Source: Bremerella cremea (lineage in GTDB: Bacteria > Planctomycetota > Planctomycetia > Pirellulales > Pirellulaceae). Taken from it: a stretch of DNA of 64,000 nucleotides. Location of the stretch: the NCBI RefSeq assembly GCF_003335505.1, contig NZ_QPEX01000037.1, positions 1 to 64,000 of the forward strand, written 5' to 3'. Positions within the stretch are counted from its first letter, which is position 1. The number at the start of each line of letters is the position of its first letter. Under the pieces are notes generated by a model. It had not been told where the DNA came from and made no database searches. It worked only from the letters and a program-made list of their open reading frames with translations. Below are positions 53,845-62,174 of the stretch, one piece after another. Made by a program: the position numbers and the translations under genes.

Positions 53845-54213
53845 TCAGTTTTTTGCGTCGGCCAGTTCGTCGAACGTTTCCAGCGGTTGGCCAGAAGGAA
53901 GCGGATCAGAGGGCTCGTGCCCGGCGACAATCAGATAAATGCGGTCGAGCAGCTTCGGGCGTAATCGCCGCACATTGGCCGGCTTCAGTTCACGCGGCAG
54001 ATTCCAGCTAAGCACTTGCTGGCAAATCGCGGCGACCATGACCTGGGTGGCCTCGTCGTTGGCCGCGGCTCGTAACATCTCGGCAATCCGTTGCCGCTGT
54101 TCATATAGCATCGGGCGAAATTGAAACGAGACCGCGCCATGCAGGCCAGCACTGGCTTGGATGTGGCCTGATTGGGTGTAACCGTCGTCGATGAAGTAAA
54201 GTGAATCGTGCAT
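53845..54213 (-). CDS. Phage-like tail assembly chaperone candidate
   Basis: 122 residues from ATG 54213 (CAGGG upstream; a longer frame to 54300 includes a dispersed repeat). The product is mostly helical after an N-terminal beta part (GAVSFQFRPMLYEQRQRIAEM) and includes a conserved-looking WNLPRELKPANVRRL. The beta start with FRP and the helical remainder, together with position just after the tail tube gene, resemble tail assembly chaperones of siphophages. Confidence 0.5.
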   Translation of the reverse strand: MHDSLYFIDDGYTQSGHIQASAGLHGAVSFQFRPMLYEQRQRIAEMLRAAANDEATQVMVAAICQQVLSWNLPRELKPANVRRLRPKLLDRIYLIVAGHEPSDPLPSGQPLETFDELADAKN

Positions 54214-54253
54214 GGTAGTGCGCCCTGAAAGGCGAGTTTGAAGTTTTCCGTTT

Positions 54254-54285
54254 GTAGCGTGGCGTCTTGACGCACCAAGCCCTGC
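54254..54285. repeat. GGTGCGTC/GACGCACC dispersed palindrome, copy 4, inside the phage-like block
   Basis: Shares GGCGTCTTGACGCACC and the AAGCCCTGC flank with copy 1; one arm base differs. Sits between the tail tube and chaperone-like genes. Confidence 0.75.
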
Positions 54286-54332
54286 CTCACGGCAATTCAT
54301 CGATCGCCGCGGCGCAAGGAACGAGAGACGCG

Positions 54333-55229
54333 TTAATTGGTATTCGTGAAGCGAATGGGTGGTAAGTTGTTGGCGGTGTCGGCGTAGGCGGCCAGGGTGA
54401 TTTCAGGGCGGAGCGATTGTTTGCCGCGAATATCGACCGGGGTTTCTGGTTTTTGTAAACGCCCGAAGTCGATCGTTAAGCGATCGTTGCCGTTGTCGTA
54501 TTTGAGTTGTGCTGCGCTGACCCCGGCAGCGTCGATCTCGCGCAGCTTGGCATGAAAGTTGGCGTCGTGATGGGTATTGAATGCCAGCGTGAGTTCTGGC
54601 TCGCCAGGCGGAATGGTGGTGCGCGTTTGGCTGTTGTTGTAATGATTGGTTTCCAACTGCTGGTCGATGGTCAGCACCAAGTCGTTCAGTGGGATGGGGG
54701 TGCCATCGAAGATCCAGGTGGCCTGGTGGTGAACGTAGGGCAACTTGGCGGAAAGGGTTCCGGCGATGCTGGGGAAAGTGCCAGCGGCGGCGAGGTTGTC
54801 TTTGGTTCGTCCTTCGAGTTGTAGTTCCAACGAAAGTGGCTGGCCCTGGGCACTACGAAAGATGGCACGCGAAACTTTGAGGCCGCGGTACGTTTCGACA
54901 TACAACTGCTTGTCGATCGTCGCGACCAGCTCCGGTAAGCTCTCGGCCAGGTCGAACTTGTCGGCGGCCTCTGCCCCGCCCAAGATATACGGCAGCAGGA
55001 AATCGAGATCGTCGGGGCGTGGCAAAAGCAGGAGGCTGCCATCTACGGCGTAGGTGCCGGGCTGGGTGGCGTCGCCGCTGGGGCTGCGCTGGCCACGGAT
55101 GCCTTGCGCGCGGACAAGTTGTTGCCGCTTGTTCAGGCTGCACGATTGAAACTCGAACTGCCGGGTGGCAAGGTTCGTGGCGTGTTGCGGCCCCAGGCCA
55201 AGCTGGGTGGCGTAACCCATGGTTACCAT
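54333..55229 (-). CDS. Phage tail tube protein
   Basis: 298 residues from ATG 55229 (AAGGAAAA upstream). The first part, FQSCSLNKRQQLVRAQGIRG, is followed by a beta-sandwich pattern ending with LTIDFGRLQKPETPVDIRG, typical for the phage tail-tube family with long insertions. Internal segments such as FDGTPIPLNDLVLTIDQQL are strongly characteristic of this family as I recall it. Hexameric rings of such proteins form the non-contractile tail. Gene is at the expected spot after the terminator-like gene. Confidence 0.75.
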   Translation of the reverse strand: MVTMGYATQLGLGPQHATNLATRQFEFQSCSLNKRQQLVRAQGIRGQRSPSGDATQPGTYAVDGSLLLLPRPDDLDFLLPYILGGAEAADKFDLAESLPELVATIDKQLYVETYRGLKVSRAIFRSAQGQPLSLELQLEGRTKDNLAAAGTFPSIAGTLSAKLPYVHHQATWIFDGTPIPLNDLVLTIDQQLETNHYNNSQTRTTIPPGEPELTLAFNTHHDANFHAKLREIDAAGVSAAQLKYDNGNDRLTIDFGRLQKPETPVDIRGKQSLRPEITLAAYADTANNLPPIRFTNTN

Positions 55230-55241
55230 TGGTCGTTTTCC

Positions 55242-55682
55242 TTATTCCAAGACCCAGCAACGAATGATGAGGGTCGAAGCGTCGTATTGTTTCGCCCACG
55301 CCCCCGGCACAATGGCCTCGGTCGATTCAACCGTGCAGCGATAACAGCCGCTGGAAGCAAGGGGCGATTGATGATGAAAGTGGCGGCGTACCGCTTCCCG
55401 CCAAGCCAGAAGGCTCGAAAGCTGTGATTGGCCTAACTGTGAGTTCGCTTTCTGCAACATCGTGAACGAAAATCCATAACCGATGTCGCTCGATTGATTG
55501 GTGCCGGCGTCTCCTTCTTGCTCGTCGGCGGGGCATAGAAAGGCACCGCTAAGAAGTCGGTGGTCGCTGAAGTTGGCGGGGAAAGATTGCAGGCGAATCG
55601 TTTCGTCGGTTAGCCCGGGGAGGTCTAGCCCGACAATCTGCTGCTTCAGCGCCTGCCACAAGGTTTCGTACTTGGCGGTCAT
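55242..55682 (-). CDS. Phage-like tail terminator candidate
   Basis: 146 residues from ATG 55682 (AGGTACC upstream; longer frame to 55721 overlaps the previous gene). Mixed alpha/beta: an N-terminal helix (ALKQQIVGLDLP), followed by strands and a helix with SSLLAWREAVRRHFHH. Size and position before the tail tube fit the tail terminator/completion family, though no signature is diagnostic. Confidence 0.5.
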   Translation of the reverse strand: MTAKYETLWQALKQQIVGLDLPGLTDETIRLQSFPANFSDHRLLSGAFLCPADEQEGDAGTNQSSDIGYGFSFTMLQKANSQLGQSQLSSLLAWREAVRRHFHHQSPLASSGCYRCTVESTEAIVPGAWAKQYDASTLIIRCWVLE

Positions 55683-55690
55683 CGAGGTAC

Positions 55691-56086
55691 CTACAGATCT
55701 TGGCGGCAAAGGCAGCGCCATTGGGTTTCAAAGTGTTCTTTCCACAGGGCTTGGATGGTCCAAACGGTTCCGTCGGTCCAAGTCAGCTTGCCGTTGCCTT
55801 GCAGCGAAACACCTTCTAGCGTGGCGTCCCAGACGATGAAGGTGGCGTAGTCGACCTGGCTGGCGAACCGATCGACGTGGGCCAGTTCGCTTTGCAGGGG
55901 CAGACACTTTCGCGCCTTCGCTCCGCTGACAGTCTGGCTGGTATCGTGGTAGCTGACCTCGCCGATATCCGGAAAGCTCTGCCAGGTCTGCTTGTACATG
56001 TCGTACTGCGAAGCAAACGAGGGCGTGGGAAGTGACGTGCTGCCGCTGACCGTCAAGCCAAAGTAGTTGCCGAAGTAACTGGCCAT
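55691..56086 (-). CDS. Phage-like head-tail connector candidate
   Basis: 131 residues. Begins MASYFGNYFGLTVSG and contains several short strands (ATFIVWDATLEGVSLQGNG, then LTWTDGTVWTIQALW), so a small beta-barrel like head-closure (stopper) proteins is likely. Its start overlaps the previous stop by one base (TAATG), a sign of coupling. Function assigned from order only. Confidence 0.5.
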   Translation of the reverse strand: MASYFGNYFGLTVSGSTSLPTPSFASQYDMYKQTWQSFPDIGEVSYHDTSQTVSGAKARKCLPLQSELAHVDRFASQVDYATFIVWDATLEGVSLQGNGKLTWTDGTVWTIQALWKEHFETQWRCLCRQDL

Positions 56087-56676
56087 TAGGTGACATCCTT
56101 ATTGGTAACGGTGCGGTTGCCGCTGGAATCGACATTGGCTTGCAGGCGCGTTTTCGTTCCAGCGGGGTTGGCGAAGCTGGTTCCGCCGCCGGTCGAATTG
56201 CCGGCGTACAGGGCCAGTGTCAGGCGAAATAGCTGACGCAACGTCCAGTCGGTTTCTACGCCGTTGACCAGGTCGAGCAGCGACGTCGCCAGGTTCGCGG
56301 AAGCCGCAGCATTGGGCGTATCGATCAGATCGACTTGAACCGCACTGCCAGGGGCGAACAAGGCATCGTAAACCACTTCTTCCAAAACAATGAACTTGGC
56401 CCGCACCGGCAGTGCGCCAGCCACGATGACGCTGACCGTCAGTTCGCCCACGTTGGCAGTATCGACCTCGTCGAAGGTGACAGAGTACTCGCCATTGACG
56501 CGATGCGAGGCACCACCGCTGTGCTTGGCGGCAGCGACGCCACCGTTGGGGATGAGTTGAATCTCGGTGTTGCCGATCGTTAAATCGGTGCGGGGCGACT
56601 TCCCGTCGGAATCGTCCAAAAACGGACCTAGCACGCGCGATTGGTCGTCGGTCGCTTGGCGGAGATAACTGTGCAT
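56086..56676 (-). CDS. Phage-like structural protein of unknown role
   Basis: 196 residues. The N-terminal half contains SRVLGPFLDDSDGKSPRTDL, LTIGNTEIQLIPNGG and HRVNGEYSVTFDEVDTANVG, a pattern I recall from small conserved proteins near capsid or tail genes of many siphophages and GTA-like clusters. The C-terminal half is helical. One-base TAATG overlaps on both sides couple it to its neighbours. Confidence 0.6.
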   Translation of the reverse strand: MHSYLRQATDDQSRVLGPFLDDSDGKSPRTDLTIGNTEIQLIPNGGVAAAKHSGGASHRVNGEYSVTFDEVDTANVGELTVSVIVAGALPVRAKFIVLEEVVYDALFAPGSAVQVDLIDTPNAAASANLATSLLDLVNGVETDWTLRQLFRLTLALYAGNSTGGGTSFANPAGTKTRLQANVDSSGNRTVTNKDVT

Positions 56677-57425
56677 TAGCGGGCTCCGATCATTTGCAAA
56701 TGGTGGTGCATGAAGCTTGGAGAAACACCGCTGCTAGGCGGCGGATTTTTGTAGAGTTGAGTGAGATAACTGCTTAGGTCTGATCTCTCCGACTCGCTTA
56801 ATGCTCGCGTGTAGAGGATGACATCGTAGATATCGCAAGGCAGAAGGCGGTTCTCACCTTGGTAGCGCCCTGCCAGGGTTAAGCCAGAAAGTGGCGACTC
56901 GCCAGGGCTTATCCCGTCGGAAACCTCGTTGTCGTCAATGCGATTGACAGACGCATCGCCGGCAAAAACGGCTACTTCCGAGAAACGTTGGCCAGGGGTG
57001 AAGGGGACGTTCGACCGTGGACCTCCGTTGACGTATAGGCCAATTTGATCGTTGTCGCGCACCCAAAGGATCGCCCTTCCACCAGAAACACCATCGATTA
57101 AAAAGCGGTTGGGACTGGTGGTGAGAATATTAACGACGATCGCAATGGTAAATGGGGAGGTTACGGCGTTCTCGAATATGGTTTGAAGATAATCGTCGAC
57201 ACCATCAAAATACGCGTAATGCCAGCCGATGGAGTCTTTCTTCAGCAATGGTTTTTTCGAGGTATTGCTTTGCGTTGCCCAGTCAATACCGACGGAGTCG
57301 GGGAGACAGCCGATAGGGTCGTTCAGATTCGCTACGATTGTTCCTGCTGCATCTTGAAAGGTACCCGTGGCAGGTTGATAGCGATGGGCCAAACCAATGA
57401 TCTCGGTTGGGTGCGTTATTGGCAT
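56676..57425 (-). CDS. LamG/concanavalin-like domain protein in the phage-like block
   Basis: 249 residues. The middle shows a laminin-G-like beta-sandwich: FDGVDDYLQ, SPFTIAIVVNILT, GGRAILWVRDNDQIGLYVN and LAGRYQGENRLLPCDIYDVILY, then the usual ALSESERSDLSSYL helix. Such domains bind glycans or serve as structural jelly rolls on phage heads and fibres. Coupled to both neighbours through one-base overlaps. Its job in the particle is unknown; a surface ornament is likely. Confidence 0.7.
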   Translation of the reverse strand: MPITHPTEIIGLAHRYQPATGTFQDAAGTIVANLNDPIGCLPDSVGIDWATQSNTSKKPLLKKDSIGWHYAYFDGVDDYLQTIFENAVTSPFTIAIVVNILTTSPNRFLIDGVSGGRAILWVRDNDQIGLYVNGGPRSNVPFTPGQRFSEVAVFAGDASVNRIDDNEVSDGISPGESPLSGLTLAGRYQGENRLLPCDIYDVILYTRALSESERSDLSSYLTQLYKNPPPSSGVSPSFMHHHLQMIGAR

Positions 57426-57784
57426 TACGGCTCCTCTCCTACAATGGGCAACAAGTTAGCTGCCTGCAACGCATCGCTCCACGTCCACCGCTGGCCTGGC
57501 AACCCGTGCAATGTGTTGCTATCGATCAACTGGCCTGAGGCAGCTTCCAAACGCCACCATTTGACCGAAGACAAAACCGGTTGTGCTTCGAACATCGCTT
57601 CTGCCATGGCGAATTCCGAGGCCGTGCTGCACCCGTAGTGCGTGGCTGGTTCGGCGGCGGTTGGGGAAAGCGGAATCCCAAACGTGCCGCTACCGTCGTC
57701 GGGATCGATGCTGGCAGCAATGGCGTTGGCCGCTTCCCGATCGGCGGCAGCCACGAGGATGATGTGTCGATAAGGCCAAGGCAT
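57425..57784 (-). CDS. Small phage-like protein
   Basis: 119 residues, starting MPWPYRHIILVAAADREAAN, with an early beta-alpha unit followed by helices and a Trp-rich end (VKWWRLE, QRWTWSDALQAANLL). No recognised family. Coupled by a one-base overlap to the LamG gene. Connector or completion protein by position only. Confidence 0.5.
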   Translation of the reverse strand: MPWPYRHIILVAAADREAANAIAASIDPDDGSGTFGIPLSPTAAEPATHYGCSTASEFAMAEAMFEAQPVLSSVKWWRLEAASGQLIDSNTLHGLPGQRWTWSDALQAANLLPIVGEEP

Positions 57785-57798
57785 GGGCCGGGTTCCTT

Positions 57799-58041
57799 CT
57801 AGGTGAGCCGTCCTAGTGAAATCGATTCTTGCGGGCCTTCTAAGCGAGCCAGCAGGTCGTCGATCTGTTTCAGTTCGGCATACAAACTTTGACGCAGCCC
57901 GACATGATCGACGTGATCGCCGGTGCCTGATGTGTTCGGCAGCCCGCCGGGGGAGGTCGAGGCCATCTCGGCCAGTTGCTGTAAGACCGCATCGCGTCGC
58001 GTGAGAAGGTCGTGGATGACCTCGGAGGTTGATTTAGGCAT
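57799..58041 (-). CDS. Small helical phage-like protein
   Basis: 80 residues; two amphipathic helices (VIHDLLTRRDAVLQQLAEMA and SLYAELKQIDDLLARLEG) around a Gly/Ser-rich loop, which suggests a hairpin coiled coil. Found in the position of small head-tail joining genes. Function unknown. Confidence 0.5.
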   Translation of the reverse strand: MPKSTSEVIHDLLTRRDAVLQQLAEMASTSPGGLPNTSGTGDHVDHVGLRQSLYAELKQIDDLLARLEGPQESISLGRLT

Positions 58042-58083
58042 GGCAGTGTTTAGGATTTTGCAGGAAGAGAGACGATGGCCGAA

Positions 58084-58284
58084 CTAAACCGGCACGGCGA
58101 TCGCATGGTAAGCCTCGGTTTTCGTCGCGACGCCTGCGGCTTGAAAAGCTTGCCGCACGGCGTCTCCTTCGTCGATCGCCTCGACCGGGAAGTCACGCTC
58201 AGGCTGGCCGCGCTTTTTCACCGTGACCAGGTATTCGCGAGTTGGAAAAATCGTGGAATCGTTGCTGTTGGTGGTTGGGGTCAT
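58084..58284 (-). CDS. Small phage-like protein
   Basis: 66 residues from ATG 58284; upstream in-frame starts to 58440 add residues of unlikely composition. Contains REYLVTVKKRGQPERDFPVEAIDEGDA as strands and a helix AVRQAFQAAG, resembling a small alpha/beta fold. It lies right after the major capsid gene. No function assigned. Confidence 0.45.
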   Translation of the reverse strand: MTPTTNSNDSTIFPTREYLVTVKKRGQPERDFPVEAIDEGDAVRQAFQAAGVATKTEAYHAIAVPV

Positions 58285-58439
58285 GAGCGGCCTACGTTGG
58301 GTAAGAGGGTTTAAACAGGAATGGCTAGTTGAAGGAATCAACGTTCGCATTTGGCAGACTACGAACGAGTTAGCGCGTTTCATGTGGGATCGTGCTCTGA
58401 AACACGAACGCTGAAGAGCTTTCAACCAACGAGCGGCCA

Positions 58440-59675
58440 TTACGCCGCGACGTTCTTTTGCACGCAGCGTGGCTCGACGACGGCGACCTGGCCCATTTCG
58501 CTACTCTTCGCTTTGAAGGCGATATCGCGCTCGAAGTCGTCCTCGTTGCCAGCCGGGGCGGTGACCGACTCTGGGGCCCAGTTTTGCATGTAGGCAAACG
58601 CCTTCTTGAAGTCGCCGTAATACCAACTGGTGCTGGAAGACGTACGCCGCTTCACGTACTGGTTCGTAAGCGGAGCAGGCAAACCACGGTAGGGGTTGGC
58701 ATATGCCGTGCTGGCTGCGTGGCCGATGTCGGTAATGCCTTGCGTGTCGCGGCGGATTTCGGTGGCGTTCAGAATCGACAACGCCGTTTGATACAGCGCG
58801 CCGGGAACCACCATTTGCTTCTCGCCAACAATGATCGGTTCGCCGGTGTCAGGGTCGGTCATCTCCTCGAACAAGGTGTCGGCCTTGGCCAGCGAGGCGA
58901 AGTCTTCCAGCGGGTTGACCTGCAAGTTGTTCCAGTCGTGATCGCCGTTTTGATTGCCGTAGGTGGGCTGAACGCCGCGTCCTTTGCGGTGATAGCGATC
59001 GACCAGGCCGAGTACCGTATCGAGGACACGTTTCTCCCAGTTGATGGCCAGCCACTCGGAACCTTTGTCGGCCATTCGCATCACTTCGCCCGTCTTGTCG
59101 AACAAGATCGCTTCCTTGGTGACCTCGACGATGAAGCCCCGTTTCTCCGTTTCCTGGGTTTCGATCCAGTCTTCATTCAAAGTGACACGCGGGTAGCTTT
59201 CTCCTTCGTCCACTTTCTGGGCAGCGTCCCCCAGTTGGCCGACGCCAGGCATTCGTTCCCACTTGTCGCCGGTAGGGACGATGGTCACCAGGTGCCGGGC
59301 AATCAATTGCGGCTTGTTGAAGTGATCGATCAGCTTCTTGACCATAAACGTTTGATTGATGTTGGCGAACGCGCTGGTGTTAATGCTTTCGCGAATCAGG
59401 TTCACCCCTTGCGGTCGGCCAGGCCGGCTTTCCTCCCAGCTTTGCACAATCTCGCGACCATCGGTCACGGTGGCGTAGAAGGCACGGCGAATCGAATAGT
59501 CCGACTCGATGACCTCTCCCTTTAAAATGGCCTTGCAGATGTTGGCTTCGGCCACGTTGACGACATGCGATTCATGCACCCCTTGCCGCCGCGCCTCCTT
59601 CCGCCGATCACGCTGCGCCGCAGCAAACTCGCGGCCAAAAGCCTGCCAGTTCCAAAGTCCTAGGTTAGAAATCAT
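58440..59675 (-). CDS. HK97-fold major capsid protein
   Basis: 411 residues. A helical, charged N-terminal section (FAAAQRDRRKEARRQGVHE) is followed by ANINQTFMVKKLIDHF, the P-domain-like segment NWEKRVLDTVLGLVDRYHR, KQMVVPGALYQTALSIL and the end WYYGDFKKAFAYM with FERDIAFKAKSSEMGQVAVV and EPRCV, the typical C-terminal end of HK97-type capsid proteins. Position after portal and protease supports this. About 415 copies per shell type particles are typical, not shown here. Confidence 0.82.
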   Translation of the reverse strand: MISNLGLWNWQAFGREFAAAQRDRRKEARRQGVHESHVVNVAEANICKAILKGEVIESDYSIRRAFYATVTDGREIVQSWEESRPGRPQGVNLIRESINTSAFANINQTFMVKKLIDHFNKPQLIARHLVTIVPTGDKWERMPGVGQLGDAAQKVDEGESYPRVTLNEDWIETQETEKRGFIVEVTKEAILFDKTGEVMRMADKGSEWLAINWEKRVLDTVLGLVDRYHRKGRGVQPTYGNQNGDHDWNNLQVNPLEDFASLAKADTLFEEMTDPDTGEPIIVGEKQMVVPGALYQTALSILNATEIRRDTQGITDIGHAASTAYANPYRGLPAPLTNQYVKRRTSSSTSWYYGDFKKAFAYMQNWAPESVTAPAGNEDDFERDIAFKAKSSEMGQVAVVEPRCVQKNVAA

Positions 59676-59795
59676 GTTGGTTTGTTCCTTGAGAACATTT
59701 CGTTTGTGTTGTTTGTGGTTGCGAGAGTGAAGTTGTCAGTGTTCTGTGAAGCGTTGCCACTGGAAGCCTAAGAAAAGGTTCACTGCGTCTCCTGT

Positions 59796-59900
59796 CCCCT
59801 CTCCCTTCCCAAGGGAGAGGGCTAGGGTGAGGGTTGGGCAGCGGGTACCCGGTTAGCCCCCTCACCCTAACCCTCTCCCCGTAGGGGCGAGGGGACCGGA
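59796..59900. repeat. Palindromic CTCACCCTAACCCTCTCC repeat
   Basis: Long imperfect palindrome: CCCTCTCCC with GGGAGAGGG arms and CCTCACCCTAACCC opposite GGGTGAGGG. It includes the 15-bp word GGGTACCCGGTTAGC at 59843-59857, repeated at 60954. This type of element is common as dispersed intergenic repeat in bacteria. Confidence 0.75.
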
Positions 59901-59993
59901 GGTGGTGGGAAATGTGTTGCGTTGTTCAGCGCAAACGCATCGCTACTAACCGAACACGTCACGATTCCAACTCGCCAATCTGCATCGCGTGGG

Positions 59994-60737
59994 CTACGAA
60001 TTCAAAGCGATCGAAAAGCCGAACGCATTCACGTCGATCGCAACGGGGGTCGCCGCTGCGTCTCCCTTCTTCACGCCGATCAGCCCTTTCATTTCGGTGG
60101 CATTGGTCAGTTCAAATTGCGGGGCGAAATATTCGCGGAAGAAGCTGCCAGGGCGGCGGACGAGTTCGCCGTTGATGCGGAAGGTGACTTGGCCGTTGGC
60201 GCCGAGCGTTGGTTGGTATTCGATTTCGAAGGTTGTTTCGCTGCCGTCAACGACAATCTCGGTGTCGAGTGTCTGCTGGGTCGCGCCGTAACTGACTTCG
60301 CAGAGCCACGTGTTGCCGCCGTCGACCTTGTAAATGCACGCTCCCCAGTAGTCGGCAGGCGGGCCGGCTCCGTTGTCGGCCAGAAAGGTGTTCTCGGTCG
60401 GAGCATTCATTAGCCCGAGGGCCAACACGTTATCGGCGGCGGCAGCTGTCGGAGTCCATTTCAATTGCGAACGAAGCGAGAACGCATGGGTAGTATCGAA
60501 CTTGAAGATCTCGCCTTGGGTCGCTAGAAAAACGCCATCGTTGTTGCCAGGATCGGCGTCGCCGGTCGTTAACCGGCCGTAGCCACCACCAGCGGCGTCG
60601 GCAATCGAAAGTCCTGCGTTGGCATCGAGCCCCGTCACGGTAAGTTCGCTCGGAAGCCCGACAAAGTGCGTGAAATAGCTGGCCGAAACTTTCCAGTCGG
60701 CCCCTGCTTGCAGAGCAGGATTGGTAAAGGTTGGCAT
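59994..60737 (-). CDS. Possible capsid decoration (jelly-roll) protein
   Basis: 247 residues, beta-rich and Gly/Ala/Thr-rich, without signal peptide. Strand pairs such as HAFSLRSQLKWTPT, NVLALGLMNAP, TTFEIEYQPTLGANGQVTF and RINGELVRRPGSFF suggest a concanavalin-like sandwich. It lies between the capsid and protease genes, the place of decoration proteins. It is isolated on both sides by over 250 bases with palindromic repeats sharing a 15-bp word, unlike its tightly packed neighbours. Confidence 0.55.
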   Translation of the reverse strand: MPTFTNPALQAGADWKVSASYFTHFVGLPSELTVTGLDANAGLSIADAAGGGYGRLTTGDADPGNNDGVFLATQGEIFKFDTTHAFSLRSQLKWTPTAAAADNVLALGLMNAPTENTFLADNGAGPPADYWGACIYKVDGGNTWLCEVSYGATQQTLDTEIVVDGSETTFEIEYQPTLGANGQVTFRINGELVRRPGSFFREYFAPQFELTNATEMKGLIGVKKGDAAATPVAIDVNAFGFSIALNS

Positions 60738-60925
60738 GAGTTATCCTTGGGTATAGTGCGTAGAAGTTTGGTTGATCAGGCTGTGTCTGACTGGCAGCGG
60801 AGTTGTTGTTTGGCAGCAATATGGGGGCAGAAAACATTGGTCCATCCGGCTTTTTTATGGATCTGCTTCAATCCGGTAGACTGGGTTAGCGAAAGCGTAA
60901 CTCAGCAAACTAGGCTAAATCGGTG

Positions 60926-61001
60926 TGCCACGGGCATCTTGCCCGTGCGAAGTGGGTACCCGGTTAGCAGGCCACCCGGGCAAGATGCCCGGGGCACACG
61001 A
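60926..61001. repeat. Palindromic GGGCATCTTGCCCG repeat
   Basis: Arms GTGCCACGGGCATCTTGCCCG and CGGGCAAGATGCCCGGGGCAC oppose each other around a central GGGTACCCGGTTAGC (60954-60968), the word also in the repeat at 59796-59900 and in the same orientation. Confidence 0.75.
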
Positions 61002-61067
61002 GCGATGGATTGAATTTGCACCCATGAAAAATCCGGATCGACCAAAACATTCAACTCGCTGCGGCGT

Positions 61068-62141
61068 TTACATTCTCATCCGGCTTAGGAACGTTTCGTC
61101 ATCTTGGGCGGGCTGGTAGTCGGCGAGGTCTTCTGGTTCGGCCCTTTCCAGTTCGTAGTCTTGGCTTTCCAAGACGGGGCCTAGTTCTTCGCCGTCGAGG
61201 TAGGCGTTCATTGCGGCTCGGTTGGGAAGTTGCCGCAAGGTGCGTGTAAGCCGGGCGGATGGCGTGATCCCGTGCGTTTTCAGAACCGATTCGATCACTT
61301 GATCGCGGGCACCTGCCAGCTCGGCTTCTGCCGCCACGGCCCGGGACCGCCACGACTCTTGGGTGTTGTCCACAGGCGCAGGATCTTGACCCAGCAGCTT
61401 GCGTTGTTGAGCGACGATTTCGCTGATTTGGTCGAGAACGGCGAACTCGTCGAGCGAGGTATCGGCCAACGTGGCGAGAATCAGTTGCCGCGTTGCATCT
61501 TTCAACGTCGCCTGGCCAGACTCGGGAATTTCGATCGCGGTTTTCAGCAGCGGATCGTCTTCACGCTCTAATGCTTCCAACACGGCGAACTTGCCGATGT
61601 ATTGGCTGAGCGAAAGTCCTTCGATCAGTTGCTTGAAGGTGCATGTCGTTTTACTCAAGGAAGTTTGCTCCTGTTCAAAGATGCCGTTGTTGGTAGCGGG
61701 CCGGGTGACCAGGTCGACGCTGTTGACCTGCACGATGCGTGTCACGCGTTGCCCCTGGTTGTCGGTGGTCGCCTCGATCTCGGCATCGTGCGAGAGGCCG
61801 AAGTTCTTCGCGAACCGTTGAGCTCGCTCGACAATCGCGGCCGCTTGCGGGTGGCTTTTCAGATAGTGCAGGTCGGCGAACAGTTCGCCAGATTCAACCC
61901 GCACGTTTTGCAGATTGCCAAAGTGAACATCAATCGCGCGCTCGTCCCCTGGCAGCAGGCCATGGTTCAGGTAAACGGGTACCCCTTCATAAAGAGGAAC
62001 CGCCGCTTCCAGTACGTCGGTTGGGTAATGGCGACCATTCTTCGAGCGGTTGCCGCAAACCTTCACGCCACGAATGACGCCTGCTTCCAGGTCAACCTGC
62101 AAAGCCGAAGTCTGCTCGACTGCTTCCGTTATGTGAGACAT
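61068..62141 (-). CDS. Phage prohead protease/scaffold-like protein
   Basis: 357 residues. The N-terminal 180 residues have VYLNHGLLPGDERAIDVHFG, LKSHPQAAAIVERAQRF, FGLSHDAEIE and NSVDLVTRPATN, a pattern of the S78/U35-type maturation proteases (His in NHG, Ser in GLSH). The remaining half is helical with charged residues (AVAAEAELAGARDQVIES), as expected for a scaffold domain fused to the protease. It cuts the scaffold and capsid during assembly in known phages. Confidence 0.72.
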   Translation of the reverse strand: MSHITEAVEQTSALQVDLEAGVIRGVKVCGNRSKNGRHYPTDVLEAAVPLYEGVPVYLNHGLLPGDERAIDVHFGNLQNVRVESGELFADLHYLKSHPQAAAIVERAQRFAKNFGLSHDAEIEATTDNQGQRVTRIVQVNSVDLVTRPATNNGIFEQEQTSLSKTTCTFKQLIEGLSLSQYIGKFAVLEALEREDDPLLKTAIEIPESGQATLKDATRQLILATLADTSLDEFAVLDQISEIVAQQRKLLGQDPAPVDNTQESWRSRAVAAEAELAGARDQVIESVLKTHGITPSARLTRTLRQLPNRAAMNAYLDGEELGPVLESQDYELERAEPEDLADYQPAQDDETFLSRMRM

Positions 62142-62174
62142 AGGATTTGTTCTTGGAGTGGAGAAATGAGGGCG

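Noticed and set aside
58458..59525. Long plus-strand frame (355 codons) opposite the capsid gene
   Set aside because: Antisense shadow of the high-coding-bias capsid gene; no start context, and product composition (many Val/Arg/Asp runs) is that of a complementary frame.
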